In this document: one piece after another, positions 32,701-43,035 of the stretch | Layout of the letters: each line of letters opens with the position of its first letter | Position numbering within the stretch: the first letter of the stretch is position 1 | The notes under the pieces: model-generated | Told to the model about the DNA's origin: nothing | The model's database searches: none | Seen by the model: the letters and a program-made list of their open reading frames with translations, nothing else | Translations under genes and position numbers: made by a program | Source: Glebionis coronaria | Taxonomy: Eukaryota; Streptophyta; Magnoliopsida; Asterales; Asteraceae | Reading direction: 5' to 3' | DNA length: 64,000 bases | Assembly: GCA_025667525.1 (NCBI GenBank) | Contig: CM046882.1 | Span: forward strand, 213,698,592 to 213,762,591

Positions 32701-33051
32701 AATATCATCTCCAATCCCACTTAAAACCATATAGATGGCTTCCTTCTCCGCATCATGCCAAGCACAATTTTCAGGTGTGAGATCAGCTATTGTTTCATCA
32801 CGTTCACTTGCAGGTATTGGATCAGTAGTATCTGTGGCTGCTCTTGGAGGAATTGAGATCTTCTTGAATATATATGGTCCATGAGTAATACATTTCCTCA
32901 AGGCATCACCATTAGGTCTTGTGTCAAGGTATCGTATGAAACATGATTGCCATTGAGCATACCGACCAGATACAAGCATTGGTGGTCTCTCTTTGTTACC
33001 CGCCACCATTATGTTGTTGTTCGTCACACGATATTCGGCAGTAGAATCCAT
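29767..33051 (-). CDS. Element G gag, long coiled-coil form
   Basis: 1094 codons from ATG 33051. N-terminal copia-type gag core: RYAQWQSCFIRYLD, AYMVLSGIGDDIYS-like AIYMVLSGIGDDIY, MWTTIERLQQGESLNKQDVK and IDSYYSRFYKMMNDM. A Ser/Arg-rich stretch follows (SSSPRSSTSSKSSSST), then one zinc knuckle CFNCQGYGHMAKEC. The second half is an acidic segment and a long heptad-like coiled coil (KKSQKQLKKANTTLTQSFKECKAA; LEDKKQEVDALKQDF). It is longer than a usual copia gag of 250-400 aa but typical of SIRE-like elements. It probably forms the particle shell. It ends at a stop next to a frameshift. Confidence 0.92.
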   Translation of the reverse strand: MDSTAEYRVTNNNIMVAGNKERPPMLVSGRYAQWQSCFIRYLDTRPNGDALRKCITHGPYIFKKISIPPRAATDTTDPIPASERDETIADLTPENCAWHDAEKEAIYMVLSGIGDDIYSTVDACPTAHEMWTTIERLQQGESLNKQDVKTNFFWNFGKFTSRDGESIDSYYSRFYKMMNDMIGNNMQVSTMQVNVQFLQQLQPEWTRFVTLVKQQEKLDEVSYHRLFDILKQFQNEANEIRAERVAKTANPLTLVTTTQHVQGHNSRTPKSYSNTSSSPRSSTSSKSSSSTRSRGKVPRAPSPPSESSSEEDSDEDQAQKNREMKQQIAFIMKTYKKIYKPTNNNLRTSSNTKNRYVESPPRYDTRRRGESPSRYDRHNLTHVEGSARYDRQTAKYDTQRNAAATGNRETFGSQVVHQSGIQCFNCQGYGHMAKECRKPKRVRDSSYHKEKMLLCKKIEAGVKLSAEEGAMLDDTDDEDSDQELDAHYSYMAKVEEVLKVTEDDNGPIFDTDPIDKVHTTDEYNVFGDIPEHSDLPNAINDTCMMETVDSNTTPDSSDICNNESEDDQHANEYDEEERIALANLISTLQKDVTENKKSQKQLKKANTTLTQSFKECKAALIKSTEMTESYRDELLQKTKELEGYKGSALKSQKDDFENKYNTTLELLAKEKRQYNVFLMDERQKTYLANTKVNELEQKLSMTTTDYAKILEDKKQEVDALKQDFKSRYDKETEKVTKLEEQVPFLKNVVYKTHDSIQSVKMLAPPSMFKGQASFASPEYLAKAQAANPHLYLDETERTDLDCMPVSANSEETTLWDADSQPLVNKEFVKPYNYAYENSLYGLFNKQTQKTREEVFLKCKQKRIQWKKAFAPKKSNVYKYINYLPLDESKSKSRKTLGILKPHIDNVKSNVERDWAKRENAEWTRPIPQDITLLVKELLIPNTALIKETVLQLEEFIRTEMYDDLEYVESLEKHIEDLQMEKTDFSDEYDLLLQECVSNDVMCAYFTSCADIDEYSEVACQYLNKSKECERLEIELSKRKENVDKKAFELLQHKNNFLQKHCHSLELALQKDVGSFPHDNKLQEKLSQTFQEMNE

Positions 33052-33804
33052 CTCAATATTATCTTAAATGATGAAGTGAATATGGATCTTAAGTAGATTT
33101 GTTGTGATTGTTGTTGTTGTTTAAATTCTGAAAATTGCAATTTTTCTCCAGTCCGACAATAAATTCTCTAGTCCGACAAAACGATAGACCAAAAAATTTT
33201 GTAATCGCCAAAATTTGAAATCGAGCTAGAAATGTCCTAAAACTAGTATGGAAAAAATTTGAATTTACTTGACGAAAATCGTGTGACCTAATCGGAATAC
33301 CTAAATCGGAATGTCCTAATCGGAATACCCAAATCGGAATGTCCCCTAATCGGAATACACTTGTCGGAATGATGTCGGAAAGGCCTTGTCGGAATACAAT
33401 CAGAATACCTTGTCGGAATGATGTCGAAAAGACCTTGTCGGAATACCAAATCGGAATTCAATCGGAATATTTTTAGTCCAGTCGGAATGATGATCGGAAA
33501 AGCTGGTCGGAATGATTAAACCCTTTTCTGATGCGAGTGATCGTAATCACTAATCCCTTTTCCGATTACACCGATCGGAATAATAGCACTGTTACGAGAT
33601 CTTGAGGTAAAAAAAATGATATTTTCGACAAGAAATCCGTGATTTGAACCAACCAAATGCGACCAAATCCCTACCACAGCTATGTAGAAGATTTATATCA
33701 AGATTTAGAGCATAGAAAACACAAAAAAAAATCTTGAATTCGAGATGATTATAAGAGAAAATCACACGAACCAAGTAAAATCAACAACGAATCACAAAAC
33801 TACC
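33052..33804 (-). other. Element G leader between PBS and gag
   Basis: About 750 bp, non-coding, containing the TCGGAAT array at 33291-33583 and otherwise plain AT-rich DNA. Confidence 0.7.
33291..33583 (-). repeat. TCGGAAT word array in element G leader
   Basis: Sixteen TCGGAA words occur in about 290 bp (plus-strand reading), mostly as (A/G)TCGGAAT with 8-20 bp spacing. The array ends with TTCCGAT (33560-33566), a 7-nt loop and ATCGGAA (33574-33580), a perfect 7-bp stem. The same hairpin phrase ends the array in element D. Confidence 0.9.
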
Positions 33805-33822
33805 CCATGGCGATTGATACCA
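33805..33822 (-). promoter_or_regulatory. Element G primer binding site
   Basis: The minus strand reads TGGTATCAATCGCCATGG just inside the 5' LTR. The first eight bases match the Met-tRNA PBS core and the rest departs from it. Confidence 0.7.
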
Positions 33823-33824
33823 AA

Positions 33825-34213
33825 TGTTGTCCCTAATATATGAATGATATAATACGAATTTAAAGAAAGAAAGGTAGATATGAGATGAAGAAGAGATGAA
33901 TTCCTAGAGAGAGAAAGTAGTGAGAGAAAGTAGAGAGGAGGAGAGGATTAACTTTTGGAATATTAGATTAGAAGTTAGAAAAGTGAACAACCAACCCTCC
34001 TAACATGCTAGGAGGGTAGTATATATAGTCCACCCACATGCGAGCTTTAATGGGCTATATATTGCACCGGGCTTGTCTTTTGGACTTTAATTAGTTTAAA
34101 TCCAAGCCCATAAACCACGACTAATTAACTACCTATTACAACGTTCTAAATAATGTTACAATTATAACCTATGACCGAGCATTCTTGTTTGACTCAATAT
34201 TTTGAGGCTAACA
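33825..34213 (-). repeat. Element G 5' LTR
   Basis: 389 bp, partner of 22280-22668. Promoter hairpin and TATATATA are conserved near 33996-34027. Confidence 0.95.
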
Positions 34214-34801
34214 CTGCCAAAAAATCGTAACTGTTCTAATAAAATGTTGTGGTGCCTAGCTAGCTCCATGGTATGTTCTTGTGCGAATTAATGTCTTATG
34301 TTTTTTAGATTTATTTGTTATTTTCCTAGTATGTTATTACTTGTTCGTACGCATTCATTCAAACCGTACATGTATTATTCGCTCCCAGGAGGGAAAAGAG
34401 GATTAAGTGAACCTAATAATTCAACTTGTCGCATAAGAGGGATGCAACCCCAGTAACGCGGATCATGTATCCTTACTAGATACCTTATTTACAAGACGTT
34501 GTAATAAGTTTCCACATGTCGTACTTACCTAGTGCCGGACATGATAAAGACACACGGTGCGCGTCTAGTAAATTATAGGCTTGGTTTTATTCTTAATCAG
34601 TCGTAACACATCATGCAAAACAGATACACGGTATCTAAGGAATATAAACAAGTTTCAATATAAACAAAGAAAAGTGTCGTGATCACCACGAACGCATACA
34701 TATGATATTCTAAAGTTTTTTCACATAGAGTTCTGGATTGAAGCCGTGTACATACACGGACGAATACATACAAACTTGTGCAAATGTTTACAACAGTTAA
34801 A
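34214..34801 (+). other. Element B 3' region, non-coding part
   Basis: About 590 bp after G. No ORF or repeat stands out. It precedes (on +) the antisense gene's stop codon. Confidence 0.5.
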
Positions 34802-35508
34802 CTATAAAGGAGGCAGAAACTCTCCTACTTCTTTCTTCCCTTCGGCTATCATGGCGCGGAGGGCTTCGCCACGAGCGTCCTTTCTGCTTTGCGCCCTGGC
34901 TAAATAAGCTTCCAACGCCTCTGCTAATGACTTTTCACCTTTCACGACCTTCAGACTGGCGTCATATATTGGCAGAGTAAGCTAAATTAGGTATGGTGTA
35001 AGCTTCTCCATGATGTCCTTGTTGGAGGCGTCCTTTAGGGCTTCAAGGTCATCTAGGAAGGGGTATTGCATATCTCCAAGAGCGGCCATATAGGCAGTCA
35101 TTTTTGCCTTTGCTTCGGGGTTATGATAGGCATGCTTGGAGATGTCCTCTTTCTTGCTTATCAGTTCCGCAGCCTTGGTCAACCCCTCATGCCTACCACG
35201 GTCAATGTCGTTTGACACGACATCCACGAAGGCCTGCACAAACAAAGGAGCCTATGTTACCCTTGTCACGGCTAGGCGCATCCCTTGGTACACCATCCAC
35301 CTACGACCAACAATGGCCATAAGCAGTGGGGGCACAACAGTTCGGCTCATTCTGTTGCCAACATGTTCAGTTCTCCCTCCTCCGCTGTTGTTCGCTCCTC
35401 CATGACAGCCCGCTCCTTGATAAGTTCTTCCTTCAGCGTGTCACGCTCTTCTACCAAGGCGGAGGATTGGTCCGCTACGGTTTTGGTGGCGGCTTCGGCT
35501 GCGGATAC

Positions 35509-35586
35509 CTATGAACAACACTTGGGTTACTACAAAGAAAGACATGGATATTACACATATACATTCGTATACAAAATGGTGCGTAC
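35509..35586 (-). other. Intron of the antisense gene
   Basis: 78 bp, CAAG/GTACGC donor and GTTCATAG/GT acceptor. Coiled-coil coding is on both sides in continuous frame. Confidence 0.65.
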
Positions 35587-36118
35587 CTTGCTGTTGGCCG
35601 CCTCAAGGAGAGCCTCCAACTCAGCAATACGCTCTTCACGGACGTTGGCGTGACTTGTTTGTTCTTTTATTGTCGCCTCAGCCACGACCAAGTTCGCCTA
35701 CAGGGAGCTAATTGTCTGCTCATGTTTTACTACAAGCTCTTCCCTGCGAGTTATTCTCTTATCAGCACGACGAGCGTAGGCCAAGGACCCTTCTAGCCGA
35801 CGCCGCAAGGCTGCTCCTAGTGTTACCTGATGCGCCGTGGCTACGTTGAACTGCTCAAGAAGAACCAAGTGGTTCATTTCGTCTAGGTCTTGGGCTAAGG
35901 CGGGAGGAGTCAACTGATCCATGAACTCTTTATACTCGGACTCCGCCTCTAATCTTGTCAAGCTGGACAAGTTCCATGTTGGGCGTAGGTTGGTGTCCAG
36001 ACCCTCGGCGCGAGGCTCCTCTTCGTGAGTTGGGGGAGAAGATGGGGGTCTCGTGGATATCTTGGGAGACGGTTCTCTCTCTACTTCCTTTTCATGCGCC
36101 ACTATCGAAGGATCCACC

Positions 36119-36193
36119 CTGTTATTTAAACAAACACTTATGAGTTTTTGTGGGAGGAAGCAAATATTATAAAGTATAATAAAAGGTACTTAC
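36119..36193 (-). other. Intron of the antisense gene
   Basis: 75 bp, GCGAC/GTAAGT donor, T/A-rich body, AATAACAG/GG acceptor. Coding with similar composition continues on both sides. Confidence 0.7.
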
Positions 36194-37707
36194 GTCGCAT
36201 TTGTCATTGGCTCCGTGATAGTGGGAGCTACGACGCTCACTGGTGTTGCCTTCCATACATGTATATCTGCTTGCGGCGGGGGTTGTCCTGCGGCAGTGTG
36301 GTGCTGCTCCCTTCTTGGAATTGAGGGTGGTCTTTCCTCAGCTTCTTGGGGGGCGCGTTGTGTTCCCCCGCCTCCGCTTCTACATTCTTCACTACCTTCC
36401 TGGTGGATTTGCACTTCTTGGACGCAGGTTTTGGATATTGGGGGGATCCGACCTCCTGCGCTACTTCCTCCTCTCCTTCATCGTCATCACCAACCATGCG
36501 GTTGATGAACGGATCTGTTGGTTGTTCTTCATCTTGAATAGAGCGAGCATTCTCCAGTAGCAGCTCACCACCGTCTTCATTAGAGAAGTTTAACGGTGAA
36601 TTTTGGATCACTGGTTCTTGCTCATCAGACCGCGCCTCAGTTGTTTCCTCTAGTGCGATAGTCATTCTGGCAGTGGCGACTAGTAATGGGGGCTCGCCCT
36701 CTTTTAGGGGTCGGGATCCCTGCGGGACATTGCTTGGGTCACCTTGGCGTAATAGTCCGAACAACTTCATCTCTACAAACATGAGCAACCACTTGGGTTA
36801 GTATGATTTAAAGTGTTAGTCACATTTATATGCATATTCATGTACAAAGAATACCTACCCTGTCTATACTCAGTCCGAAAGCATGGATATCTATCCTCCC
36901 TCCCAAAATAATTGCGGCTAATCCCCATTAAGCATAGGAAGTGCTCAGAAATCCCTTATGGAAATCAATGCGGTGGGTATCTAATGTTTTTACATCCTAG
37001 CTGCTATAATCCTTGGATGAGGGTGGGTAGTCGAAGCGTAATTTGGTTTTCAGAATGAAAGGGATAGGGAACACCTTGGCATCTACGAAAAAATAGTGGT
37101 CGTACCACTTCTTAAGGGAATCTAGGGGTTTCCTATAAGTCATGGGGGCGGTCGCGGATCATTTCTTAAACGACAGCCACCCATTCACCATTTGGGGGGA
37201 GTAGAAAACCCTAAATAAACTAACGGTTGGGGCTACCTCACAGGCGTGGCAGGTAACCTAAAATTGGTTAACCTTGCACGCCCTTATACAGTGGAGCTAG
37301 GTTATATAGAAGTCATAATACATTAGCACATCTACCAGGAACTTAGATAGGGGGATGCGGTAGTTTGCCGACTCAAATAAGCACATGTACACGCCTATTT
37401 TCCCTGCAGGGGCGTATGTGATAGCTTCGCCATCACGTGGATAGGTGGGGTTTACGCTCTCCGGGATATAATATTTAGACAAAAAGTCCATATATTTCTC
37501 CGTGAGCATCACATTAAGCACATCCGTGATAACAGGATTATCTTTCACCATGGTTTATGAGTGAGAGTAGAAGGGCGCGGTGGTCTAACCTGGTGTGATG
37601 GATTTTCATGGAAAAATAAGGTGAGGAAATGAAGAATTGAGCGAAGGTATAACATTGGCGGAAATGGAGTTGTTAACTGTGTGTTTACACAGTTACACGC
37701 ACCAACT

Positions 37708-37715
37708 CTTTTATA
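37708..37715 (-). promoter_or_regulatory. TATA box of the antisense gene
   Basis: The minus strand reads CCTATAAAAGAG, about 160 bp before ATG 37551. It suggests that the antisense gene has its own promoter, separate from the LTR. Confidence 0.6.
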
Positions 37716-38041
37716 GGGTTGCCTCGAGTTACGAGGTGCTATGGATGTTTGCCACGTGTAAACCACTATGCCCATCTAAGCGGATGGGATTTTTGACACT
37801 TATGAAACGTCATAAGGGACCCACGGGTCATTTCTTGACAGTTTTACGTGGCTCAAGAGTGGGCATGTCTGGTGCACTTTTGCAGACAAAACGTCCGACT
37901 AATGACTACCATTAATGCATTCATTAATGTTGTCCCAACCGGCCTTTTTGGAGTGCGGCTATGTTTGCGACAACGATATATAAAGGGCATTGAATAGTCT
38001 AGAGGTTACGCCTACGGCTGTAACAACTAGACTGGGGGACA

Positions 38042-38611
38042 TGATGACGTATAGTCCCCAACCGGGTCATGAACACGGCCCACGGGTACTACCCGCATCC
38101 GGCCCATCACGAATAGGTTGGATTAATGTCATTTGAGCTTATAGGCTTGAATACATATTAGCCACATAAGATGTGTGCGACCCACGACCCGGCACGGCCG
38201 GTACAGGGTTAGACAGAATCACAATCTTATCAGGATTAGGATTTGCCTCAAAGTATAGGATATACACACACCATAATTAGAAGATAACAATCAAGCTAAT
38301 TATGGTGATTATCTTATGCTTGGGGCCGAAGTAACAGTGACAGGCCATTGTGATTTCACTGCCTATATAAGGAACCCCAAGGGTTCCACAAAGGTATTAC
38401 ATTCTTTATACTCTCAACCTACAGCCGATTCTTAAGCCTAAACCGATTACTTACTCTCACGCTGGAGTCTAATCGTGGGATACGTTCCCACGGTAAGTCT
38501 AACACATGTTGTTTTAGTGTGCAGGATATCAACAAGTTATTCACTTGGTGCAAGAATCGGAGTCCAGCCTACCCGATTTAAGCCTAATTCGGGTCAAGCA
38601 AGGATCATCCA
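38042..38611 (+). repeat. Element B 3' LTR
   Basis: About 570 bp. The left end is taken at TGATGACG after the purine tract ACTGGGGGACA (38031-38041) and the right end at GGATCATCCA, where element C gag resumes. It contains TATATAA at 38364-38370. The exact left boundary is uncertain by some 10 bp because the partner LTR is not in the window. Confidence 0.65.
38364..38370 (+). promoter_or_regulatory. Element B LTR TATA box
   Basis: GCCTATATAAGGAACC, a good TATA match in mid LTR, on the + strand as B requires. Confidence 0.7.
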
Positions 38612-40367
38612 ACTTTTTATCAACAATCGCCCTAACGGTCAAGCTCCTCGTCAAAACCATGTTGCTCCAGCTAGTTTTCCACCGGTTCAAAATATATACA
38701 ACAATGGGAATAATTTTAACCGTGGTAACCAAGGGAACTTTAATCAAGGAAATGGATTTCATGACAATCAAAACAATCAAGGTTTTAATAACAATAATCA
38801 AAATGATTTGTCAAGCTCTATCAAAACGAATGAGGGAAATTTGAAAGCTCTTCAAAATAATATTCAAGGACAAATGGCAACTTTGAAAAATGAATTTCAA
38901 AATACGATCAAAGGGCAAAATAACAAGATTGAGCTTAACAAACAAAGATTAGAGCAAAGCCAAAACCGTACGGAGCAAAGATTAGAGCAAAGCCAAAACC
39001 GTATGGAGGGAAATCAAGCTAAGTTTGAGAACAAATTACTTTTGATGTTTGAGGCTTTTATGTGCAAACCCTCCTCTTCTTCGGGTGGCTTACCTAGCAA
39101 CACCATTCCAAACCCGAAGGGAGAGATTAAGTCCATCACCGTTTACAATGATGATATTTTGGATAGGAATTTACAAGATGTGATCGAGTGTGATCCTCCA
39201 CATAAATAGACCTTTCTAGATGTTACCAAGGCTACTTTAGATGTGACTTGTTCCGCGGTTTTCTTTGATTTATATCCCGAGAAATATGGAGATCCGGGCC
39301 AATTTTTGATACCTTGTGTTTTCAAAGGGCTTGAGGTATGCAAAGCTCTAGCCGATCTAGGAACTAGCATCAACTTAATGCCTTCATCCATATGGAAGAC
39401 TCTTGACTATTTCCCACTTACTCCCACTTGAATGATCATTGAGCTTGCTAATGGAACCACTGCCCACCTGGTTGGTATAGCGGAAGATGTCATTTTTAAA
39501 GTGGGGATGTTTATGTACCTTGCCGATTTTGCAATCGTTAATTATGCGACCAATCCTCGTGTGCCTTTAATTTTGGGACGTCCATTTTTGTCCACGGCTC
39601 AAGTTCAAGTAGATATGAGGAAAGAAGAGATAAAGTTATTTTATGGGGATAAAAATATTGTTTTCAAAGCGGAAAAAATTCCAAAATTTGTTTCTAAAAA
39701 TGTGGAAAAAGTAAAACTTGTTGAAACTTTGGAAAGTAACACAAATAAGGATTTTCTCATCTACAAGGGTTTAAGGCAATTTATAGACCCCTCATTTCGT
39801 GAAGATGAAAAGTTAATTCCGGAGGGAGATGTTTGTTCCGTTGAAACGTGTTGTAATGTTACCTCGTCTCCACTCACTCTTGAGGATATGACCGATAAGG
39901 AAATTGATGATTACCTTAATGCACCATTCGATGCTAGTGAGTTTGATTGTGAGAATTTTGATCCGGAGGGAGATATTGCTTTAATTGAAAAATCATTGAA
40001 TATGGACTCATTTTCATTCCCTCCGAAGGACCAAATTGATGATACTAAGGCACAATCTTCAATTAAGGAACCTTTGATTCCTAACTTCACACCGAGTGAG
40101 GTTAGTGACTGTTCATTAGATAAGTTCGTCGATGAACTTGTTGATCCACTTCCACCGGGAAGTGAAGACGTTTTCGATCTCGATATCGAGCGTGATCTTC
40201 ATGATTTACCTTCCATTCTCGAGGAGTTCTCCGATGAACTTCCTTCTAATGAGAATGATGAGACTGTAATTATACATAGTCTCATCGTCCAAATCAGGCT
40301 AAAAACGCTAATAATATCATCAAAATACCCAAAATATATGCTTGTGTTTGTTCATTGTGTATTTTAG
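38612..40367 (+). pseudogene. Element C gag C-terminus and protease (Athila type)
   Basis: One frame with stops at 39207-39209 (TAG) and 39429-39431 (TGA). Gag tail: Asn/Gly/Gln-rich (NFNRGNQGNFNQGN), then a helical segment with a duplicated QRLEQSQNR. The protease has [13 protein letters not shown], the catalytic loop [14 protein letters not shown] and PRVPLILGRPFLSTAQ. The acidic linker that normally leads into RT follows (LDIERDLHDLPSILEE) and stops at 40367. No RT, RNase H or integrase follows, either here or after D. The N-terminal part of gag lies beyond element B, outside the window. Confidence 0.85.
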
Positions 40368-42451
40368 GTACGGATATCGTGAAATCAACAAAAGATCAAA
40401 GGAATCAAGAAAAAACAAACACGGGAAATGAAGCCGCACAAAGAACCGGACCCGAAGCATGAATTTTCATTGAAGTCCTTGAAGTTTTGAAGATTGGCAA
40501 GATTTGTCCCTCAACTTTTGAAGACTTGGCATATACCCTTGCAAAACTCATAAATTGCATTGTGGTCCCTTAAATGTCAAGAAATTACATTATGAGCCCT
40601 TGAAGAATGCAAACGTTGCATATTTGGTCCTTGATAAAAGTTTGTAAACCACTTGTGCCATATTTGACAAGCTGCCCAAAGTTATAACAAAGGGAAATAG
40701 AGTTTGGAGCTGTTATTTATAAATTGAAGAAGACAACAGAGTGGGAGGACTAATGTTGCCTAAACAAGAAAACTTCACCCTCCACTCACAAACCACCACC
40801 TCAGCCTGCCCCTCCACATCACACGCCACATCACCCCATATTTTAATACCAGGTTTAAACTAATATTGTTTAATACTTTTCCCACTAAACAAGTTTATTT
40901 CCCCTAATCTGGATCATTTCACACATTAAACACACACTTAAGAACTCACGAACCTTAATCCTAAAAACCCCAAATCAAGGGGTTATTCATTGAGACCTTC
41001 CAGAACCCTAATTAATCTAACCCTAATCACATCCCACCACCCAAAAACATTGTCCCGTGACTCCAAATGGACCCCCCATGTCCCTGCTTCACTCTTTTTG
41101 GCAACAAACGAATATTTACAGCAATCCAACGACTCCAAGCACTTCTTGGTCCCTAAGTTTAAGATTAACGTCCCAGATCAATCAGAGAACAGCTGTAACA
41201 TCACATGCCAAAGATTTACCAAGACCTCAAAGGGCAAGACTGGAAATTTTGCATTTAGGGTTTAGGATTTTCCCTTTTTCTGTATTATTTTATTCTAGCT
41301 TCTAGTAAAATCCTTAGAGTAGTATAAATATGGACGGTTTGTGTCCCTATTTTTTTTGTTCCAGTTTCTGTGTATTTTTTTAAATAGTAATGACAATGAA
41401 ATTTTCTTAATATACACAACTGAGTTCCATTTTTACTTTGTTTCCTAGTTTAATTTTATTTTTATTTGCAAATTAGTTATAAGGTTTCCAAAGTTTGTCA
41501 CGTTTCAAGGGATTTTCAAAAATCAGTTTTAAGGTTCTTGAAAATAGTTTTTCTTTTCGTTTCTAGCTTGAATCACTCAAATAGGGTGAAGTGAAAGTGG
41601 AAGCATGTTTGAGTGAATTCAAGTCATTGGTTATAAGTATTTCTTTTAATATTGTTTCAAAGGAAAGGTTGCCAAAAATTAGTTTTCTCATATTTTTTTT
41701 ACTAAGCTTATTACTGTATCAAAAGCCATAAGCTGCAAGCTGATGCCCTTTTGATACTTGAACTTGTTGTCTGTTGTTTGTGATTGTGCCGGAACAAAGC
41801 TAGAAGCTCCATTCTTCTCCTTGCATTTTTCATCATTTTACTACTTTTGAAGACATTTTAGGCCTAGGGTCCTTCTTGGATTCCTGCAAGAGGCTCTCTC
41901 TACCTGTTTATAAGCTCACAAAAGCCCTCAAATCAAGCCTAGTAGAAGGCATCAGCTGGTTAGTGGCTTTGAACCCTGTTGGTCTTTTTTGTGAAGTTTT
42001 TATGTGATCTTGTGTTAATTGGTAGGAATCTGTTTTTATGTTAATTATTTTGGTTGTTTATGCTTATTCGGTAGTTTTATGCTTGTTAAAGGTAGTTTGA
42101 ATTAGTTTAGGTAGGATTTGAATAGATTTGGTCTGATAAATTTCACATTCTGAAATTTAAAAGGGTGTTTGGGACAGGGTTTTAAGGTGACTGGTTAATA
42201 TCCTTTTGTTTTAAAAACTGCTTAGACATACTTGCCTTGGTAGTATTAGGATGTTTACAACTTTATTTTTTCAGTAATATAGGTTTTTGAAACATTTGCA
42301 TGTTCTATTTTAGCTAAAATCAGTAAGTCCATTTTTTATGCTTGATTTAGTTTAAATTTGCCTTAAAATCCTGTTGATTGTTAGATAATAGGTCAAAGTA
42401 GGTTTTGTAACCAGTTAGTAGCTACTTGGTAGTATATTGAGTAAGTTTGTA
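40368..42451 (+). other. Element C 3' non-coding region, part 1
   Basis: Over 2 kb with no supported protein. It contains a TATA-like TATAAATATGG near 41325 and long T-rich runs. Frames near 40990-41300 are short and lack any family signature. This region is cut by element D at 42452-42456 (TSD AGCTT) and resumes at 62903. Confidence 0.6.
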
Positions 42452-42752
42452 AGCTTTGATACATGCGTTTTGGATGGGGTTCAGATTTGTTCTCGGTATC
42501 TTCTCGAATTGATCATGGTTCAAAGTGGAATAGTTGTTCTTGGTTACTAAAAAGGTGTTGGTTTGTTTATCTATTTTAAACTAATAGCAAATAAATGTAA
42601 ATGTCGTTGAATGAAAAGAGCTTTAAAGATTAAACTAAAATAACGAGTTAAAAATAAATGCTTGAAAACGTAAAGGCAAAATTAGAAAAAATACTTGAAC
42701 ACTTAATAAATCTTTAACTTGGAAACTTTGCAAAAACAAGAAATTAAGTCCG

Positions 42753-43035
42753 TCGGAACCCTTGGTCGGAATCCCGTCGGAATAGGCTAATCGGAATAAG
42801 CTGATCGGAATACATGGAAAATAGGTCCAATCGGAATAAGGGAAACAATCACCAATCGGAATCTTCAAAACCTAATCCGATCAAAGGATCGTAATATTGG
42901 AGCTGCAATCGGAATGGGTTAAAATACCCACAATCGGAATCTTCAAAACCCTTTTCCGATCAGACGATCGGAATAAAGGGGGGTGTGCTAATCGGTAAGT
43001 ACCAAATCGGAAAAGGGTTTATACCTTTTCCGATT
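42753..43035 (-). repeat. TCGGAAT word array in element D 3' LTR
   Basis: About eleven TCGGAA words plus three inverted TCCGAT words. It ends with the hairpin TTCCGAT (42954-42960), loop CAGACG, ATCGGAA (42967-42973). It lies about 600-850 nt downstream of the LTR TATA in element orientation. The copy in the 5' LTR is at 61584-61865, with the hairpin at 61785-61804. Confidence 0.9.

Larger units (their letters stand above)
22280..34213 (-). mobile_element. Element G: SIRE-like Ty1/copia retrotransposon
   Basis: 11.9 kb bounded by two 389-bp LTRs differing at 7 positions by eye (1.8%). Minus-strand order is LTR, PBS, leader with a TCGGAAT array, a long gag, protease, integrase, RT, RNase H, a 2.6-kb non-coding 3' region, PPT, LTR. 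Integrase before RT defines copia. The SIRE-like call rests on the long coiled gag, the RT phrase IYVDDIIFGSTN and the large 3' region with repeated purine tracts. Several stops and two frameshifts inactivate it. Confidence 0.92.
34802..37551 (-). pseudogene. Antisense spliced gene in element B, 'putative gypsy type transposon' family
   Basis: Runs opposite to B's pol. ATG 37551 has good context (AACCATGG). The first exon gives TEKYMDFLSKYYIPE, GKIGVYMCLFESANYRIPL and FLVDVLMYYDFYI, then past stops HACEVAPTVSLFRVFY and GWLSFKK. This is the pattern I know as the Transposase_28-type domain found antisense in Tat/Grande-like elements. Later exons are acidic/basic (KKCKSTRKVVK) and coiled coil (EERIAELEALLEAANSK; EERDTLKEELIKERA). 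GT-AG introns are visible at 36193-36119 and 35586-35509. The last exon ends at TAG 34802-34804 (EGKKVGEFLPPL). At least six in-frame stops make it a pseudogene. Function of the family is unknown. Confidence 0.78.
8028..38611 (+). mobile_element. Element B: Tat-lineage Ty3/gypsy retrotransposon, 5' end outside window
   Basis: Own sequence covers 8028-9925, 21519-22279 and 34214-38611; the gaps are elements F and G. It contains the end of RT, the connection RNase H, a second archaeal-type RNase H, integrase, a long 3' region with an antisense spliced gene, and a 3' LTR. The dual RNase H and antisense 3' gene are known traits of Tat elements. Its right end abuts element C gag in mid-frame, so B appears inserted in C. 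TSD cannot be checked because the left end is missing. Confidence 0.8.

Noticed and set aside
33291..33583. TCGGAAT repeats as a CRISPR array
   Set aside because: The words are 7 bp with irregular spacing, in a plant retrotransposon leader. No cas genes or repeat-spacer pattern.
35104..35711. Plus-strand frames opposite the antisense gene of element B
   Set aside because: Shadows of the minus-strand coiled-coil exons. Composition is Ser/Leu-rich, as expected from the reverse complement.
40990..41305. Two overlapping frames after element C protease as a possible host gene or env
   Set aside because: Short, overlapping in different frames, no domain, signal peptide or clear splice context.
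41318..41340. TATAAATATGG in element C as a promoter of a host gene
   Set aside because: No gene follows. It may belong to an LTR or be chance in AT-rich DNA.
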